A stretch of 64,000 nucleotides of DNA from assembly GCA_025057275.1 (NCBI GenBank), contig JANWXQ010000020.1, positions 65,004 to 129,003 of the forward strand, given 5' to 3'. A model generated the notes under the pieces. That model ran no database searches. It saw nothing but the letters and a program-made list of their open reading frames with translations, and was not told where the DNA came from. This DNA comes from Chitinophagales bacterium. GTDB lineage: Bacteria > Bacteroidota > Bacteroidia > Chitinophagales > UBA10324. Positions 37,450 to 45,310 of this stretch are shown here, piece after piece. Made by a program: the position numbers and the translations under genes. Position 1 is the first letter of the stretch. Every line of letters starts with the position of its first letter.

Positions 37450-39560
37450 GGTTGTAAGGCCAGTTGCAACGTAACCACCTGCCCGCGCCGCACAGGGGTG
37501 GCCGGCGCCGGCCATTGCTGCACGACCAGGCCGCTGCCTTCAGCCTGAACACGGCAACCGGCCGTTTCCAGCAGATACAACGCATTGCGCAGCCCCAAAC
37601 CGCGCACATCGGGAAGTCCCGCGTCCCACGCCACATCGGACTGGCGGTGCGGCTGTCCCTGCTCATCTACGGATATCCATTCGGAAAAGCCCTGGATGGA
37701 CAAGGGAGCATCCAGTGCAGCCAGAACGGTTTGCACATCACCGGTTCGCGCCTTGGGCACTACTGGAATTTTCGGAGCAGCGGAAGACGAATCTCTCTGT
37801 GGATGCTGATGAAACTGCAGATCGGATGCATAAATCTTATCGGCAATCTCGCGAAACACGGGTGCAGCTACCTGTGCACCGTAGTAGCGGCCGGCCGAAG
37901 GTTCATGCACCATGACGATCATGGTATAGCGCGGATCCTCGGCAGGGAAATAGCCGACAAACGAAGCCAGGTAACGCCGCTGTTCGTAGCCGCCGTCGTC
38001 ATCGGCCAGAAGCGACGTTCCGGTTTTGCCTGCAATAGAATAATAGGAATTCTTAATGTTTTTGGCTGTGCCTTTGCTGACCACCGTCTCCAGCGCTTTC
38101 TGCAGCGCCTGAAGGGCCTGCGGCGAACACAAAGGCTCCGATGCGGTTACCGGTTTGCGGCGCTCTACCACCGATCCATACGATTCCATATGCTCCAGCA
38201 GGTACGGCTGCACCCACTGACCCTGGTTGGCAATGGCATTGTAAAAACACAGCATCTGCAGCGGCGTCAGCTTAAGCTCATACCCCACCGACATCCACGG
38301 CAGTGAATACTGTGTAAATGCCGGATCCTTTACCGATTTGATATAAGGATTGGGTTCGCCGGGCAGGTCAATGCCTGTTTTTTTATCCAGCCCAAAACGA
38401 CGCAGATGAGCAATGAACCGTGCCGGATCCTTCTGATAGTGGCGGACTACCAGTCGAGCTATGCCCACGTTGGATGACAACGCAAAGGCTGTCAGCACAT
38501 CCACCTTACGATGGCCATGCGGTTCGGCATCGCGCATGACCTGATTCCAGAAAGCATACGTGCCATAATTCAGGTCAATACTGTCGGCCAGCGAAACGTA
38601 GCCATCCTGAAGCAGCGCCAAAAGGGATGCGAGTTTGAAGGTTGATCCCGGCTCATGACTTTCAGCAATCGCATAGTTGTAATCCTCGGCATAGGTCCCG
38701 TCGGGTTGTCGCGTCAGATTGACCAGTGCCCGGATGGCGCCGGTTCGGGTTTCCATGATTACACAGCAGCCGTGGTGCGCCCGATGCTCCTGCAAAGCGC
38801 GCTCCAGCGTGCTCTCGGCCACGTCCTGCAGTTGCACGTTGATGGCAATCACCAGGTCACGGCCGTTCACCGGCTCCATTTCGTTTTTGTCGGTAACGGG
38901 AAGAAACTGTCCTCCGTTCACCTTCTGCACCAGCCGTTTACCGGATTGACCGGTCAGGTAGGCATTGTATTGGGCTTCCAGCCCAACAGGCTGTACGCTG
39001 GCATCGCGCAGATAACCAATGGTGCGGTTAGCCAAACGACGATAAGGATACATCCGGCGATGGTGCGTGGCGACGATCAGGCCTCCCTTGAATTGCCCAA
39101 GCCGGAAAATGGGAAACGTGCGCAACTGCTGCAGTTGCGCATACGTTACATTTTTCTTGATAAGAAGATAGCGCTCCCCGCGCTTGCGGGCCTGAACCAG
39201 CATTTTCTTGTATTGGGCCGGACTGCGGTCACCAAACAATTGGGATAACATGCGGCTGAGCGAATCCACCCCAGACTGAAATACCGATGAGGTCAGTCCG
39301 TCGGCGCGCAGATCCATGCGCACTTCAAAGGAGGGCATCGTAGTAGCCAGCAATCGCCCGTCAGCGGAATAGATGTTGCCCCGCTGTGCCGGTACCGAAA
39401 CGTAGCGGGTGACCACACTGTCCATCAGCGCCAGATAGCGACGCCCTTCAATTTGCTGGATATACACCAGCCGCAATGCGATGCCGATGCTTAAGGCCAC
39501 CAACAGCACATACACCAGCGCAATGCGCCACAGCAGCTCCCGTTTCCGTTCTTCACTCAT
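37446..39560 (-). CDS. ftsI: Septal penicillin-binding protein (FtsI-type) with PASTA domain
   Basis: Transpeptidase that cross-links septal peptidoglycan. From the ATG at 39560 (704 residues) it has a short cytoplasmic tail, one transmembrane helix (about 13-33), a dimerisation/pedestal domain (RGNIYSADGRLLATT) and the transpeptidase domain. Ser306 and Lys309 lie in EPGSTFKLAS, followed by SSNVG and the KTG triad in IAGKTGTS. A C-terminal PASTA-like repeat (LPDVRGLGLRNALYLLE) is present, uncommon in proteobacterial FtsI but usual in Bacteroidota. The start overlaps the ftsL-like stop by 8 nt; an earlier GTG at 39599 would lie deep inside that gene. Confidence 0.94.
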   Translation of the reverse strand: MSEERKRELLWRIALVYVLLVALSIGIALRLVYIQQIEGRRYLALMDSVVTRYVSVPAQRGNIYSADGRLLATTMPSFEVRMDLRADGLTSSVFQSGVDSLSRMLSQLFGDRSPAQYKKMLVQARKRGERYLLIKKNVTYAQLQQLRTFPIFRLGQFKGGLIVATHHRRMYPYRRLANRTIGYLRDASVQPVGLEAQYNAYLTGQSGKRLVQKVNGGQFLPVTDKNEMEPVNGRDLVIAINVQLQDVAESTLERALQEHRAHHGCCVIMETRTGAIRALVNLTRQPDGTYAEDYNYAIAESHEPGSTFKLASLLALLQDGYVSLADSIDLNYGTYAFWNQVMRDAEPHGHRKVDVLTAFALSSNVGIARLVVRHYQKDPARFIAHLRRFGLDKKTGIDLPGEPNPYIKSVKDPAFTQYSLPWMSVGYELKLTPLQMLCFYNAIANQGQWVQPYLLEHMESYGSVVERRKPVTASEPLCSPQALQALQKALETVVSKGTAKNIKNSYYSIAGKTGTSLLADDDGGYEQRRYLASFVGYFPAEDPRYTMIVMVHEPSAGRYYGAQVAAPVFREIADKIYASDLQFHQHPQRDSSSAAPKIPVVPKARTGDVQTVLAALDAPLSIQGFSEWISVDEQGQPHRQSDVAWDAGLPDVRGLGLRNALYLLETAGCRVQAEGSGLVVQQWPAPATPVRRGQVVTLQLALQP

Positions 39561-39945
39561 CGGCAGAAAGTATTTGAGGTGGTTGCCGCGATTCCACAAG
39601 CCCCAGGGGCTGTACGAGCCGGGCGATCTGCGACTGCCGCATCAGATTATCCCACTCGGCTTTGCGAACGGTATATTCCCACGCACTTTCATTAAGCCGC
39701 TTTTCCACACCATGCAAGCGGCGCAGATAGGTTTCGGCCAGGTGAGCGTTGCCGATATATATGAGTCCCAGCAACGTGATAAACAGCAGCATGGGCAGAT
39801 GCTGAATGGCCGTTTCGTGGTGTACCCATCGGCTCAGATCCAGCCACCGCAAAAAGCCACGGCGACGGCGCGCAGGAGCTGCCGCCGCTGCGGGAGTGCC
39901 GGCAGAAGCGGACGAGGTGGCTGTTGCAGACTCCTGAACTTTCAT
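39553..39945 (-). CDS. ftsL: FtsL-like division protein
   Basis: A 130-residue bitopic membrane protein. An Ala/Ser-rich N-terminal tail (about 1-25) is followed by an Arg patch (PARRRRGF), one transmembrane helix (about 48-65, LPMLLFITLLGLIYIGNA) and a predicted periplasmic coiled coil (AETYLRRLHGVEKRLNES). FtsL sequences diverge strongly. The call rests on topology, size and position between rsmH and the penicillin-binding protein, which is constant in Bacteroidota dcw clusters. It begins 3 nt after the rsmH stop. Confidence 0.78.
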   Translation of the reverse strand: MKVQESATATSSASAGTPAAAAAPARRRRGFLRWLDLSRWVHHETAIQHLPMLLFITLLGLIYIGNAHLAETYLRRLHGVEKRLNESAWEYTVRKAEWDNLMRQSQIARLVQPLGLVESRQPPQILSADE

Positions 39946-39948
39946 GAA

Positions 39949-40854
39949 TCACCTTTTTTCAGCAATGCGCAAACGGGCGCTGCGGGCCCGTGGGTTGACA
40001 GCAACTTCTTCCGCAGAGGGAACAATCACTTTTTTCGTAATCAGATGAAAAGGACTCTCTGTGGTATGCTTCTGACCGGATTGCACTTCATCCACCGATC
40101 CGGTACGCATGAATCGCTTCACCAGCCGATCCTCCAGGGAATGGTAGGAGATCACGACGAGCCGTCCGCCCGATCGCAGCACGTCCTTGCATTGCAACAA
40201 AAATTCCTTGAGCGATTCCAGCTCATCGTTTACCGCAATGCGCAAGGCCTGAAATACCTGAGCCAGATAACGATTCGGATTGCCGCGGACACAACCTTTA
40301 ATAGCTTCTATCAGATCCTGAACGGTTCGCAGGGGTCGTTGCCGCCGATGCTGCACCAGGCGGCGGGCGAGCGTTCGTGCATTGCGCACTTCACCATAGC
40401 TGCTGAACAGTTTCTGCAATTCGGCTTCCGGCCACGACGCCAGCAACGCCGCAGCCGTCTGCGGCGCCTGACGGCTCATCCGCAGATCCAGCAGGCCCTG
40501 CGATCGGTAACTGAATCCTCGTTGTTCATCGGCTAGCTGCAGAGACGACAAACCCAGATCGGCCAGAATACCGTCCACCTGACTGATGCGCAGGTAACTC
40601 AGAACTCTTTTTAAATGCCGGAAATTGTAATGCAAAAGCTTCAGCCGGTCGTCGTTGCAGTCACTTACCTGAACGCTTTCATCCTGATCCAGCGCAATGA
40701 CGGTTCCACCCCGAAGCCGGCGCAACAGCTCCCGCGAATGCCCTCCTCCTCCATAGGTGGCATCTACATAAATCCCGCCCTCCCGGATGGCCAGCCCCGT
40801 CATGCTTTCCTCCAGCATAACCGGAACATGCAGTTGCGTCGCAGCGCTGTTCAT
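39949..40854 (-). CDS. rsmH: 16S rRNA (cytosine1402-N4)-methyltransferase RsmH
   Basis: SAM-dependent enzyme that methylates C1402 of 16S rRNA; formerly MraW. The 301-residue protein begins with HVPVMLEESMTGL, has the SAM-binding loop VDATYGGGGHSRELL, the ADLGLSSLQLADEQRGFSY motif and VISYHSLEDRLVKRFM near the end. I start it at the ATG at 40854, 4 nt after the mraZ stop; the frame opens at a TTG 15 nt earlier inside mraZ. Second gene of the dcw cluster. Confidence 0.96.
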   Translation of the reverse strand: MNSAATQLHVPVMLEESMTGLAIREGGIYVDATYGGGGHSRELLRRLRGGTVIALDQDESVQVSDCNDDRLKLLHYNFRHLKRVLSYLRISQVDGILADLGLSSLQLADEQRGFSYRSQGLLDLRMSRQAPQTAAALLASWPEAELQKLFSSYGEVRNARTLARRLVQHRRQRPLRTVQDLIEAIKGCVRGNPNRYLAQVFQALRIAVNDELESLKEFLLQCKDVLRSGGRLVVISYHSLEDRLVKRFMRTGSVDEVQSGQKHTTESPFHLITKKVIVPSAEEVAVNPRARSARLRIAEKR

Positions 40855-40858
40855 AAGC

Positions 40859-41323
40859 TTACCATTCAAACGTCATTCCACCCAACACTTTCTGAATCTT
40901 CCTCTGCATACCGACCACATTTTTCTTCCGGTACGCATAAAAGGTTTTTTCATCCCATAGCTCAATCCGGTTTAGAAAAGCTTTAATGAGCATATCTTTT
41001 TTGATGCCGGCATATTGCAACAGGTTTTTGGGTATCATGATGCGCCCGGCGGGATCAATTTTTACGCGCGTTGCCCCGTCGAACAAAAAGCGCAGGGCAT
41101 CGAGATTTTCCTGATTGAAATGTGAAATGCGACGGACGGTCTGGCTCAGAATATTCCAGTCGTGAATGGCATACAGCACCAGGCATTTATCCGTTGACCG
41201 CAGCAGCATAAACGTTTCACGGGCCTGAGCCGGAATCTGCTTCCGCAGTTGTGCGGGAAACAAAAAACGGTTCTTGGTATCCAGCGTCACCGGAAACTCA
41301 CCTGTGAAATCCGTCTTCGCCAT
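40859..41323 (-). CDS. mraZ: Transcriptional regulator MraZ
   Basis: First gene of the dcw cluster. MraZ is an AbrB-like, double-SpoVT domain protein that forms a ring and binds short repeats in front of its own gene. The 154-residue protein has both halves: FTGEFPVTLDTKNRFLFPAQLR and, in the second half, VKIDPAGRIMIPKNLLQYAG. The C-terminal 30 residues are basic. Directly upstream are a perfect TAnnTTTG element and three 10-bp-spaced GTGT-A repeats, which are likely its operator. Confidence 0.95.
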   Translation of the reverse strand: MAKTDFTGEFPVTLDTKNRFLFPAQLRKQIPAQARETFMLLRSTDKCLVLYAIHDWNILSQTVRRISHFNQENLDALRFLFDGATRVKIDPAGRIMIPKNLLQYAGIKKDMLIKAFLNRIELWDEKTFYAYRKKNVVGMQRKIQKVLGGMTFEW

Positions 41324-41339
41324 TCTGATTAAGACGTTT

Positions 41340-41347
41340 CAAATGTA
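41340..41347 (-). promoter_or_regulatory. -7 promoter element of the dcw cluster
   Basis: TACATTTG on the minus strand, a perfect TAnnTTTG match, 16 nt before the mraZ ATG. The repeats at 41352-41381 occupy the place of the -33 region. Confidence 0.6.
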
Positions 41348-41351
41348 ATAC

Positions 41352-41381
41352 GTTTTTACACTTTTTTACACTTTTTAACAC
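41352..41381 (-). promoter_or_regulatory. Three tandem repeats, putative MraZ operator
   Basis: On the minus strand three decamers follow each other: GTGTTAAAAA, GTGTAAAAAA and GTGTAAAAAC. The ACAC cores on the plus strand are at 41358-41361, 41368-41371 and 41378-41381, a period of exactly 10 bp. Three repeats on the same face of the helix directly before mraZ is the arrangement described for MraZ boxes, and the AAAGTGT core resembles the form reported in mollicutes. A palindrome CACAATTGTG (41379-41388) abuts the last repeat. Confidence 0.65.
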
Positions 41382-41551
41382 AATTGTGGAAAAAAATTTT
41401 GTGATGGACCGCAACGGCATCAAGCCCTATGCATTCTGCCCAGACCGGCTTAACCGGACACGATACAGGCAGATGCCTGAGCATTCGGGATGAACAAAGG
41501 GCAGAGTACTTGCAGGGGGCGGCCGGCAAACAACTGTGCCGATCTGCAGCG

Positions 41552-42067
41552 TTACGCGGCGTCTTGAAGCAGACGGAGCAACTGCGTAGCAGTCAGCCGG
41601 TCGGCGCAGGCAATCGTATGGGCCTGTTGGTAGAAGGGAATGCGCTCCTGAAGCGTGCAGTGAATAAACCGGCGAAGTGCTTCACCGGACAGGCCTTTAA
41701 GCAACGGGCGGTTTGCAGTCTGCGGCAGCAAACGTTCATACAACACCTCAGGGTCTACCTGGAGATAAACGGTATGGCCGCATCGGCTCATGTACTGCAT
41801 ATTGTCGGCATGGCAGGGGGTGCCGCCGCCGGTGGCAATGACCTGATTGAACAAGGGAATCGCCTGCAGGCAACGGCGCTCCTTTTCGCGGAACAGCGCT
41901 TCGCCGTCGCGGGAAAACAACTCGCTGATGGAGCATCCTTCCTGCTGTTCCAGCCGTTCATCCAGATCAACAAACGGACGATGTAGCAAGGCAGCTAACT
42001 GGCGGCCCAGATAGGTTTTGCCCGAACCCATGAAGCCGAGCAAAAACAGCGGCCGCTCCGCAAGCAT
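41552..42067 (-). CDS. aroK: Shikimate kinase
   Basis: Phosphorylates shikimate in the chorismate pathway to aromatic amino acids and folate. The 171-residue protein has Walker A LLGFMGSGKTYLGRQLA, the substrate-binding DLDERLEQQEGCSISELF and the IATGGGTPC strand, which together are diagnostic. Length is normal. It ends about 230 bp before mraZ and lies 13 nt downstream of the DoxX-like gene, so those two are probably co-transcribed. The gap to mraZ (41324-41551) holds the dcw promoter and repeats; I see nothing else in it. Confidence 0.95.
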   Translation of the reverse strand: MLAERPLFLLGFMGSGKTYLGRQLAALLHRPFVDLDERLEQQEGCSISELFSRDGEALFREKERRCLQAIPLFNQVIATGGGTPCHADNMQYMSRCGHTVYLQVDPEVLYERLLPQTANRPLLKGLSGEALRRFIHCTLQERIPFYQQAHTIACADRLTATQLLRLLQDAA

Positions 42068-42080
42068 CAGGAATAATTAA

Positions 42081-43256
42081 TTATTTAAAGTATTTCTTAC
42101 GGATCGTCTCCAGGTCGGATATATCATTGTGATGCCACATGGCCCGCACCACAGGCCCTTCCAGAAGCACCAGTCCGGGGTTGGAACGGATGATGGTTTT
42201 CAAAACGGTGGCATCGGCGAAATAAAAGGGAAACGCCCATTGCAGTTCATGCCGTATGGGCTCTGTTTGTTCCTGCGGCGTAGCCGTCAATCCGATGAAC
42301 GGAATGCCCTGCCGGTCGCATTCCGCTGCCAGGGCCCGGATGCGTTCAGCAGCCTTGCGGCTGGATTTATTCAGGTCGTAAGCCACCAGCCAGAAATGAT
42401 ATCCGCTGCGCTCATCCAGAATCTGCTGCGTGACTTCGTTGCGGCTGGCATCCCAAACATGAAAGTCGGTAATTCGTGGCTGATCCCCCTGTTGCACCAG
42501 CTCGCTTCGTGAGGTGACAAACTCCCAGGTGGCCACCCAAACCGAATCATTCCAAGGAAAGTTGTCGCTGGGATAATCACGAATCTCTCCGGTTTCTTTA
42601 TTCCGATACGTCAGATAAGTCTTGTACACGGTTGGCTTGGCATCCGGGGGCAAGGTCATTTGTTCGCGCAGATTGTTGCCTACCTTGTACGGACGGAAAT
42701 CAATGATAGGCAGGTGCCGCAGGCAATAAATCGGCAGATACACCGATCCAAACAGCCCGATCAGCAGAACGAGGTTGGCCAGTACCGGACGGAACAAGGG
42801 TTTCAACTTCCGCCGAACAATAAATAGCGGAACCAGCAGCACCAGCAGCACGACATCCTTGTAGAACGTTTGGGCCGGTGTTAGCTTGATCGCGTCGCCG
42901 AAACAGCCGCAGTCGGCGATCTTGTTGGTATACCACGCGTATCCGGTTAAAAAGGTAAAGAAGATCATCAGCAACAACATGGACGTAATGACCAGCGGCA
43001 TACGTATGAAAAAAATGGCCATCCAGCCCAGCAGCAGTTCCAGTACAACAAGAATCACTGCCAGCGGAAGCGACAGATTTTTCATCCACAGGAAAGCAGA
43101 AGAAATCCAGGGCCAGGCTGCCGTTTGCTCACTGAATACATCAAAGTATTCGTCCAGCTTATATCCAAACCCAATAGGATCTACTGCTTTGACAAAACCG
43201 GAAAATATGAAAAAAAGTCCTAACAGAATCACTAGGACTCTGGCCAACGCCATCAT
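42081..43256 (-). CDS. BT_3928-like membrane protein (DoxX/MauE-type)
   Basis: A 391-residue inner-membrane protein. The first 150 residues form a four-helix DoxX/MauE-like module: LLGLFFIFSGFVKAVDPIGF, further helices, and the conserved KIADCGCFGDAIKLTP segment. A second hydrophobic pair follows (about 155-195). The C-terminal 190 residues are soluble, probably periplasmic, and partly resemble a thioredoxin fold (PFIGLTATPQ, FADATVLKTIIRSNPGLVLL). MauE-like modules often serve redox or disulfide pathways; that role here is inference. It overlaps the DUF1599 gene by 4 nt. Confidence 0.75.
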   Translation of the reverse strand: MMALARVLVILLGLFFIFSGFVKAVDPIGFGYKLDEYFDVFSEQTAAWPWISSAFLWMKNLSLPLAVILVVLELLLGWMAIFFIRMPLVITSMLLLMIFFTFLTGYAWYTNKIADCGCFGDAIKLTPAQTFYKDVVLLVLLVPLFIVRRKLKPLFRPVLANLVLLIGLFGSVYLPIYCLRHLPIIDFRPYKVGNNLREQMTLPPDAKPTVYKTYLTYRNKETGEIRDYPSDNFPWNDSVWVATWEFVTSRSELVQQGDQPRITDFHVWDASRNEVTQQILDERSGYHFWLVAYDLNKSSRKAAERIRALAAECDRQGIPFIGLTATPQEQTEPIRHELQWAFPFYFADATVLKTIIRSNPGLVLLEGPVVRAMWHHNDISDLETIRKKYFK

Positions 43257-43792
43257 CGTTGCTCGCTGATTTTAATGAGGGCAAAAATAGCGTAGTTGAT
43301 GCTGTCGTACAGGTTGGCATCAATGCCTTCGCTGGTGGTTATCGGCTCGGGCCGGGATGCCAGACTTCGTATGCGCAACACCCTCATCAAAATCAGATCG
43401 GTAAACGAAGAGAGCAACATGTCACGCCAGGCTTCGCCGTAATCGTGGTTTTTGGCTTCCAGCAGCCGTTTGGCCTCGGCCACGTGATGATCGTATTGCT
43501 GCATCAGTTGTTCGTTGCTCACCTCCTGCCCCTCGGGCAGATGGAGCGATATCAAAGCCATCAGCGCATAGTTGGCAATGCCAATAAAATCCGTCTCCAG
43601 GTCATCGGCCACCCGCTGGGTTTCCAGCCGGTCTATGGTTCGGATGCGCTGGGCCTTGATGAATATCTGATCGGCTAATGACGACAAGCGCAGCACACGC
43701 CAGGAATGGCCGTAATCGCCAGCCTTTTCCTGAAAAATCTTCCGGCACCGGCGAAACTGTTCATCCACCTGACTGAGGGTTTTGTTTTCCAT
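43253..43792 (-). CDS. DUF1599 family protein
   Basis: A 179-residue, mostly helical cytoplasmic protein made of two similar halves, as in DUF1599: CRKIFQEKAGDYGHSWRVLR in the first, AKRLLEAKNHDYGEAWRDML in the second, each followed by SLADQIFIKAQRIRT- or SFTDLILMRVLRIRS-like segments. The K-x-x-DYG-x-W pattern recalls the metal-binding helices of all-alpha nucleotide hydrolases, but no function is established. The ATG at 43792 is used; the frame stays open for 124 codons upstream, across folP, without conserved sequence. It is divergent from folP, 21 bp apart. Confidence 0.78.
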   Translation of the reverse strand: MENKTLSQVDEQFRRCRKIFQEKAGDYGHSWRVLRLSSLADQIFIKAQRIRTIDRLETQRVADDLETDFIGIANYALMALISLHLPEGQEVSNEQLMQQYDHHVAEAKRLLEAKNHDYGEAWRDMLLSSFTDLILMRVLRIRSLASRPEPITTSEGIDANLYDSINYAIFALIKISEQR

Positions 43793-43813
43793 TTTTGCCT
43801 TTCTCCTGCTGCC

Positions 43814-44692
43814 ATGAACGGCGCACAAACTACGCCATTTTACTTCAATGCTTTTTTGCGATGCCGCGACCGGCTGCTGGACCTGAGCCGACCTCAGGTC
43901 ATGGGCATCATCAACATGACCGATGATTCGTTTTATGCCGGCAGCCGCTCTGCCTCGGTTTCCGAGGCCCTGCGACGTGCAGAACACATGCTCAGTCAGG
44001 GTGCAGCCGTGCTGGATATAGGCGGCATGTCCAGCCGCCCGGGTTCGCTGCCGGTGAGCGAGGCCGAAGAGCTGAAGCGCCTCATTCCCGCCGTCGAGGC
44101 CATTTGCCAATCGTTTCCGGAGGCCCTTGTGTCGGTAGATACCTGGCGCGCCCGGGTGGTGCACGAAGCCTGTGAGGCCGGCGCTTCCGTAGTGAACGAT
44201 ATATCAGCAGGTGCTCTGGATCCCGATCTGTGGCCGATGGTAGCAAAACTGAATATGCCTTATGTGCTGATGCATATGAAGGGCACTCCGGCCACCATGC
44301 AACAGCAGCCGCACTACGACCATGTGGTCAGGGAAGTATTTCTGTTCTTTCGCGATAAGTTAATGGAACTGCATGCAAGCGGCATTCACGACATCATTCT
44401 GGATCCGGGCTTCGGCTTTGGAAAAACCCTTCAACATAACTATCAGCTTCTTTCCCACCTCAAAACCTTTGCTGCCTTGGGCTATCCGGTTATGGCGGGC
44501 CTGTCTCGGAAATCAATGGTGTACCGGCCCCTGGGCCTTACACCCGAAGAGGCACTGAACGGCACAACGGCTTTGCACATGATTGCATTGCAGCAAGGTG
44601 CCCGATTGCTGCGGGCACACGATGTTGCAGAAGCCGTACAAACGATTCGGTTGTGGGAATTACTGACCACTCAAGGTCAGGATGGCATCTGA
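43814..44692 (+). CDS. folP: Dihydropteroate synthase
   Basis: Joins p-aminobenzoate to the pterin in folate synthesis and is the sulfonamide target. The 292-residue TIM-barrel protein has PQVMGIINMTDDSFYAGSR, GAAVLDIGGMSSRPGS, VSVDTWRARVV, VLMHMKGTPATMQ and LDPGFGFGKTLQHNYQLL, all in the correct order, and SRKSM near the end. I use the ATG at 43814. Its last 16 bp overlap the convergent TPR lipoprotein gene. Confidence 0.96.
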   Translation: MNGAQTTPFYFNAFLRCRDRLLDLSRPQVMGIINMTDDSFYAGSRSASVSEALRRAEHMLSQGAAVLDIGGMSSRPGSLPVSEAEELKRLIPAVEAICQSFPEALVSVDTWRARVVHEACEAGASVVNDISAGALDPDLWPMVAKLNMPYVLMHMKGTPATMQQQPHYDHVVREVFLFFRDKLMELHASGIHDIILDPGFGFGKTLQHNYQLLSHLKTFAALGYPVMAGLSRKSMVYRPLGLTPEEALNGTTALHMIALQQGARLLRAHDVAEAVQTIRLWELLTTQGQDGI

Positions 44693-45228
44693 AGACTATC
44701 GGGTTTTTGTTTGTCCAACAGTTCCTGCAACAACTGTTCCGGCGATTTTCCTAAATGCTCCAGCTCAAACCGCGCATTCTGCGTAAGCTGCTCATCCCAT
44801 TGTCCATACTGGTCCAGAAAATGCTGATAGGCTTTCCGCGCCCCTGCCGTATCGCTCAGTTCATTGGCCAGAATAAAACCTTCCAGAAACAAGGCTTTAT
44901 GCGCTGAAGGTGACGACGGATACAAGCTATACACGCGGCGAAGCAACTCAACGGCTTCAACAGATTTCTTTTGCCGCTGAACCACCAATGCCAGGCGGTA
45001 CAACAGATCCGGAACGGACGGATCGTCTTTGTAGGTTGCGGCAAAAGCTTCGATATGCTTGGCGGCCTGCTGCACTTTGACCGTATCTGCCGGAACTGCG
45101 GTAAAATCGGCCTGCTCGGCCGCCTGCAAGGCTTGCTCGGCTTGCTGTTTCATCCGCTCCAGCGAACCGCTGCACGCCATCAAAGCGGCCATAACCCACA
45201 GCGCAATTGCCATTTGCATGGTGTTCAT
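44677..45228 (-). CDS. TPR-like lipoprotein
   Basis: A 183-residue exported lipoprotein: signal peptide MQMAIALWVMAALMAC with the lipobox cysteine at about residue 19, a coiled segment (ERMKQQAEQALQAAEQAD), then two or three TPR-like helical pairs (LYRLALVVQRQKKSVEAVEL; AHKALFLEGFILANELSD). It is related in layout to BamD/YbgF-type helical-repeat proteins but too short to be BamD, which is present elsewhere. An ATG seven codons upstream (45249) is less likely because the -7 element at 45251-45258 lies next to it and would place that codon before the transcription start. Confidence 0.7.
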   Translation of the reverse strand: MNTMQMAIALWVMAALMACSGSLERMKQQAEQALQAAEQADFTAVPADTVKVQQAAKHIEAFAATYKDDPSVPDLLYRLALVVQRQKKSVEAVELLRRVYSLYPSSPSAHKALFLEGFILANELSDTAGARKAYQHFLDQYGQWDEQLTQNARFELEHLGKSPEQLLQELLDKQKPDSLQMPS

Positions 45229-45250
45229 GATGTGTTTCTTGCGGCGCATT

Positions 45251-45258
45251 CAAAAATA
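45251..45258 (-). promoter_or_regulatory. -7 promoter element of the TPR lipoprotein gene
   Basis: TATTTTTG on the minus strand, a perfect TAnnTTTG match, 22 nt before the ATG at 45228. It helps to decide that start. Confidence 0.5.
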
Positions 45259-45298
45259 CTGGTGCCGGCCATACATTGGCTATCCTTTTGTGGCTCCA

Positions 45299-45306
45299 TA
45301 GCTTTG
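45299..45306 (+). promoter_or_regulatory. -7 promoter element of the M43-type protease gene
   Basis: TAGCTTTG, a perfect TAnnTTTG match, only 4 nt before the ATG at 45311. ATTG at 45275-45278 could serve as the -33 box (20-bp spacing). The transcript would be leaderless or nearly so. Confidence 0.5.
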
Positions 45307-45310
45307 GGCA

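Noticed and set aside
41352-41381. Three short repeats as a CRISPR or satellite
   Set aside because: Only three 10-bp units without spacers, at a promoter; an operator fits better.
41429-41986. 185-codon plus-strand frame over aroK
   Set aside because: Antisense to aroK with no recognisable motif and no promoter element.
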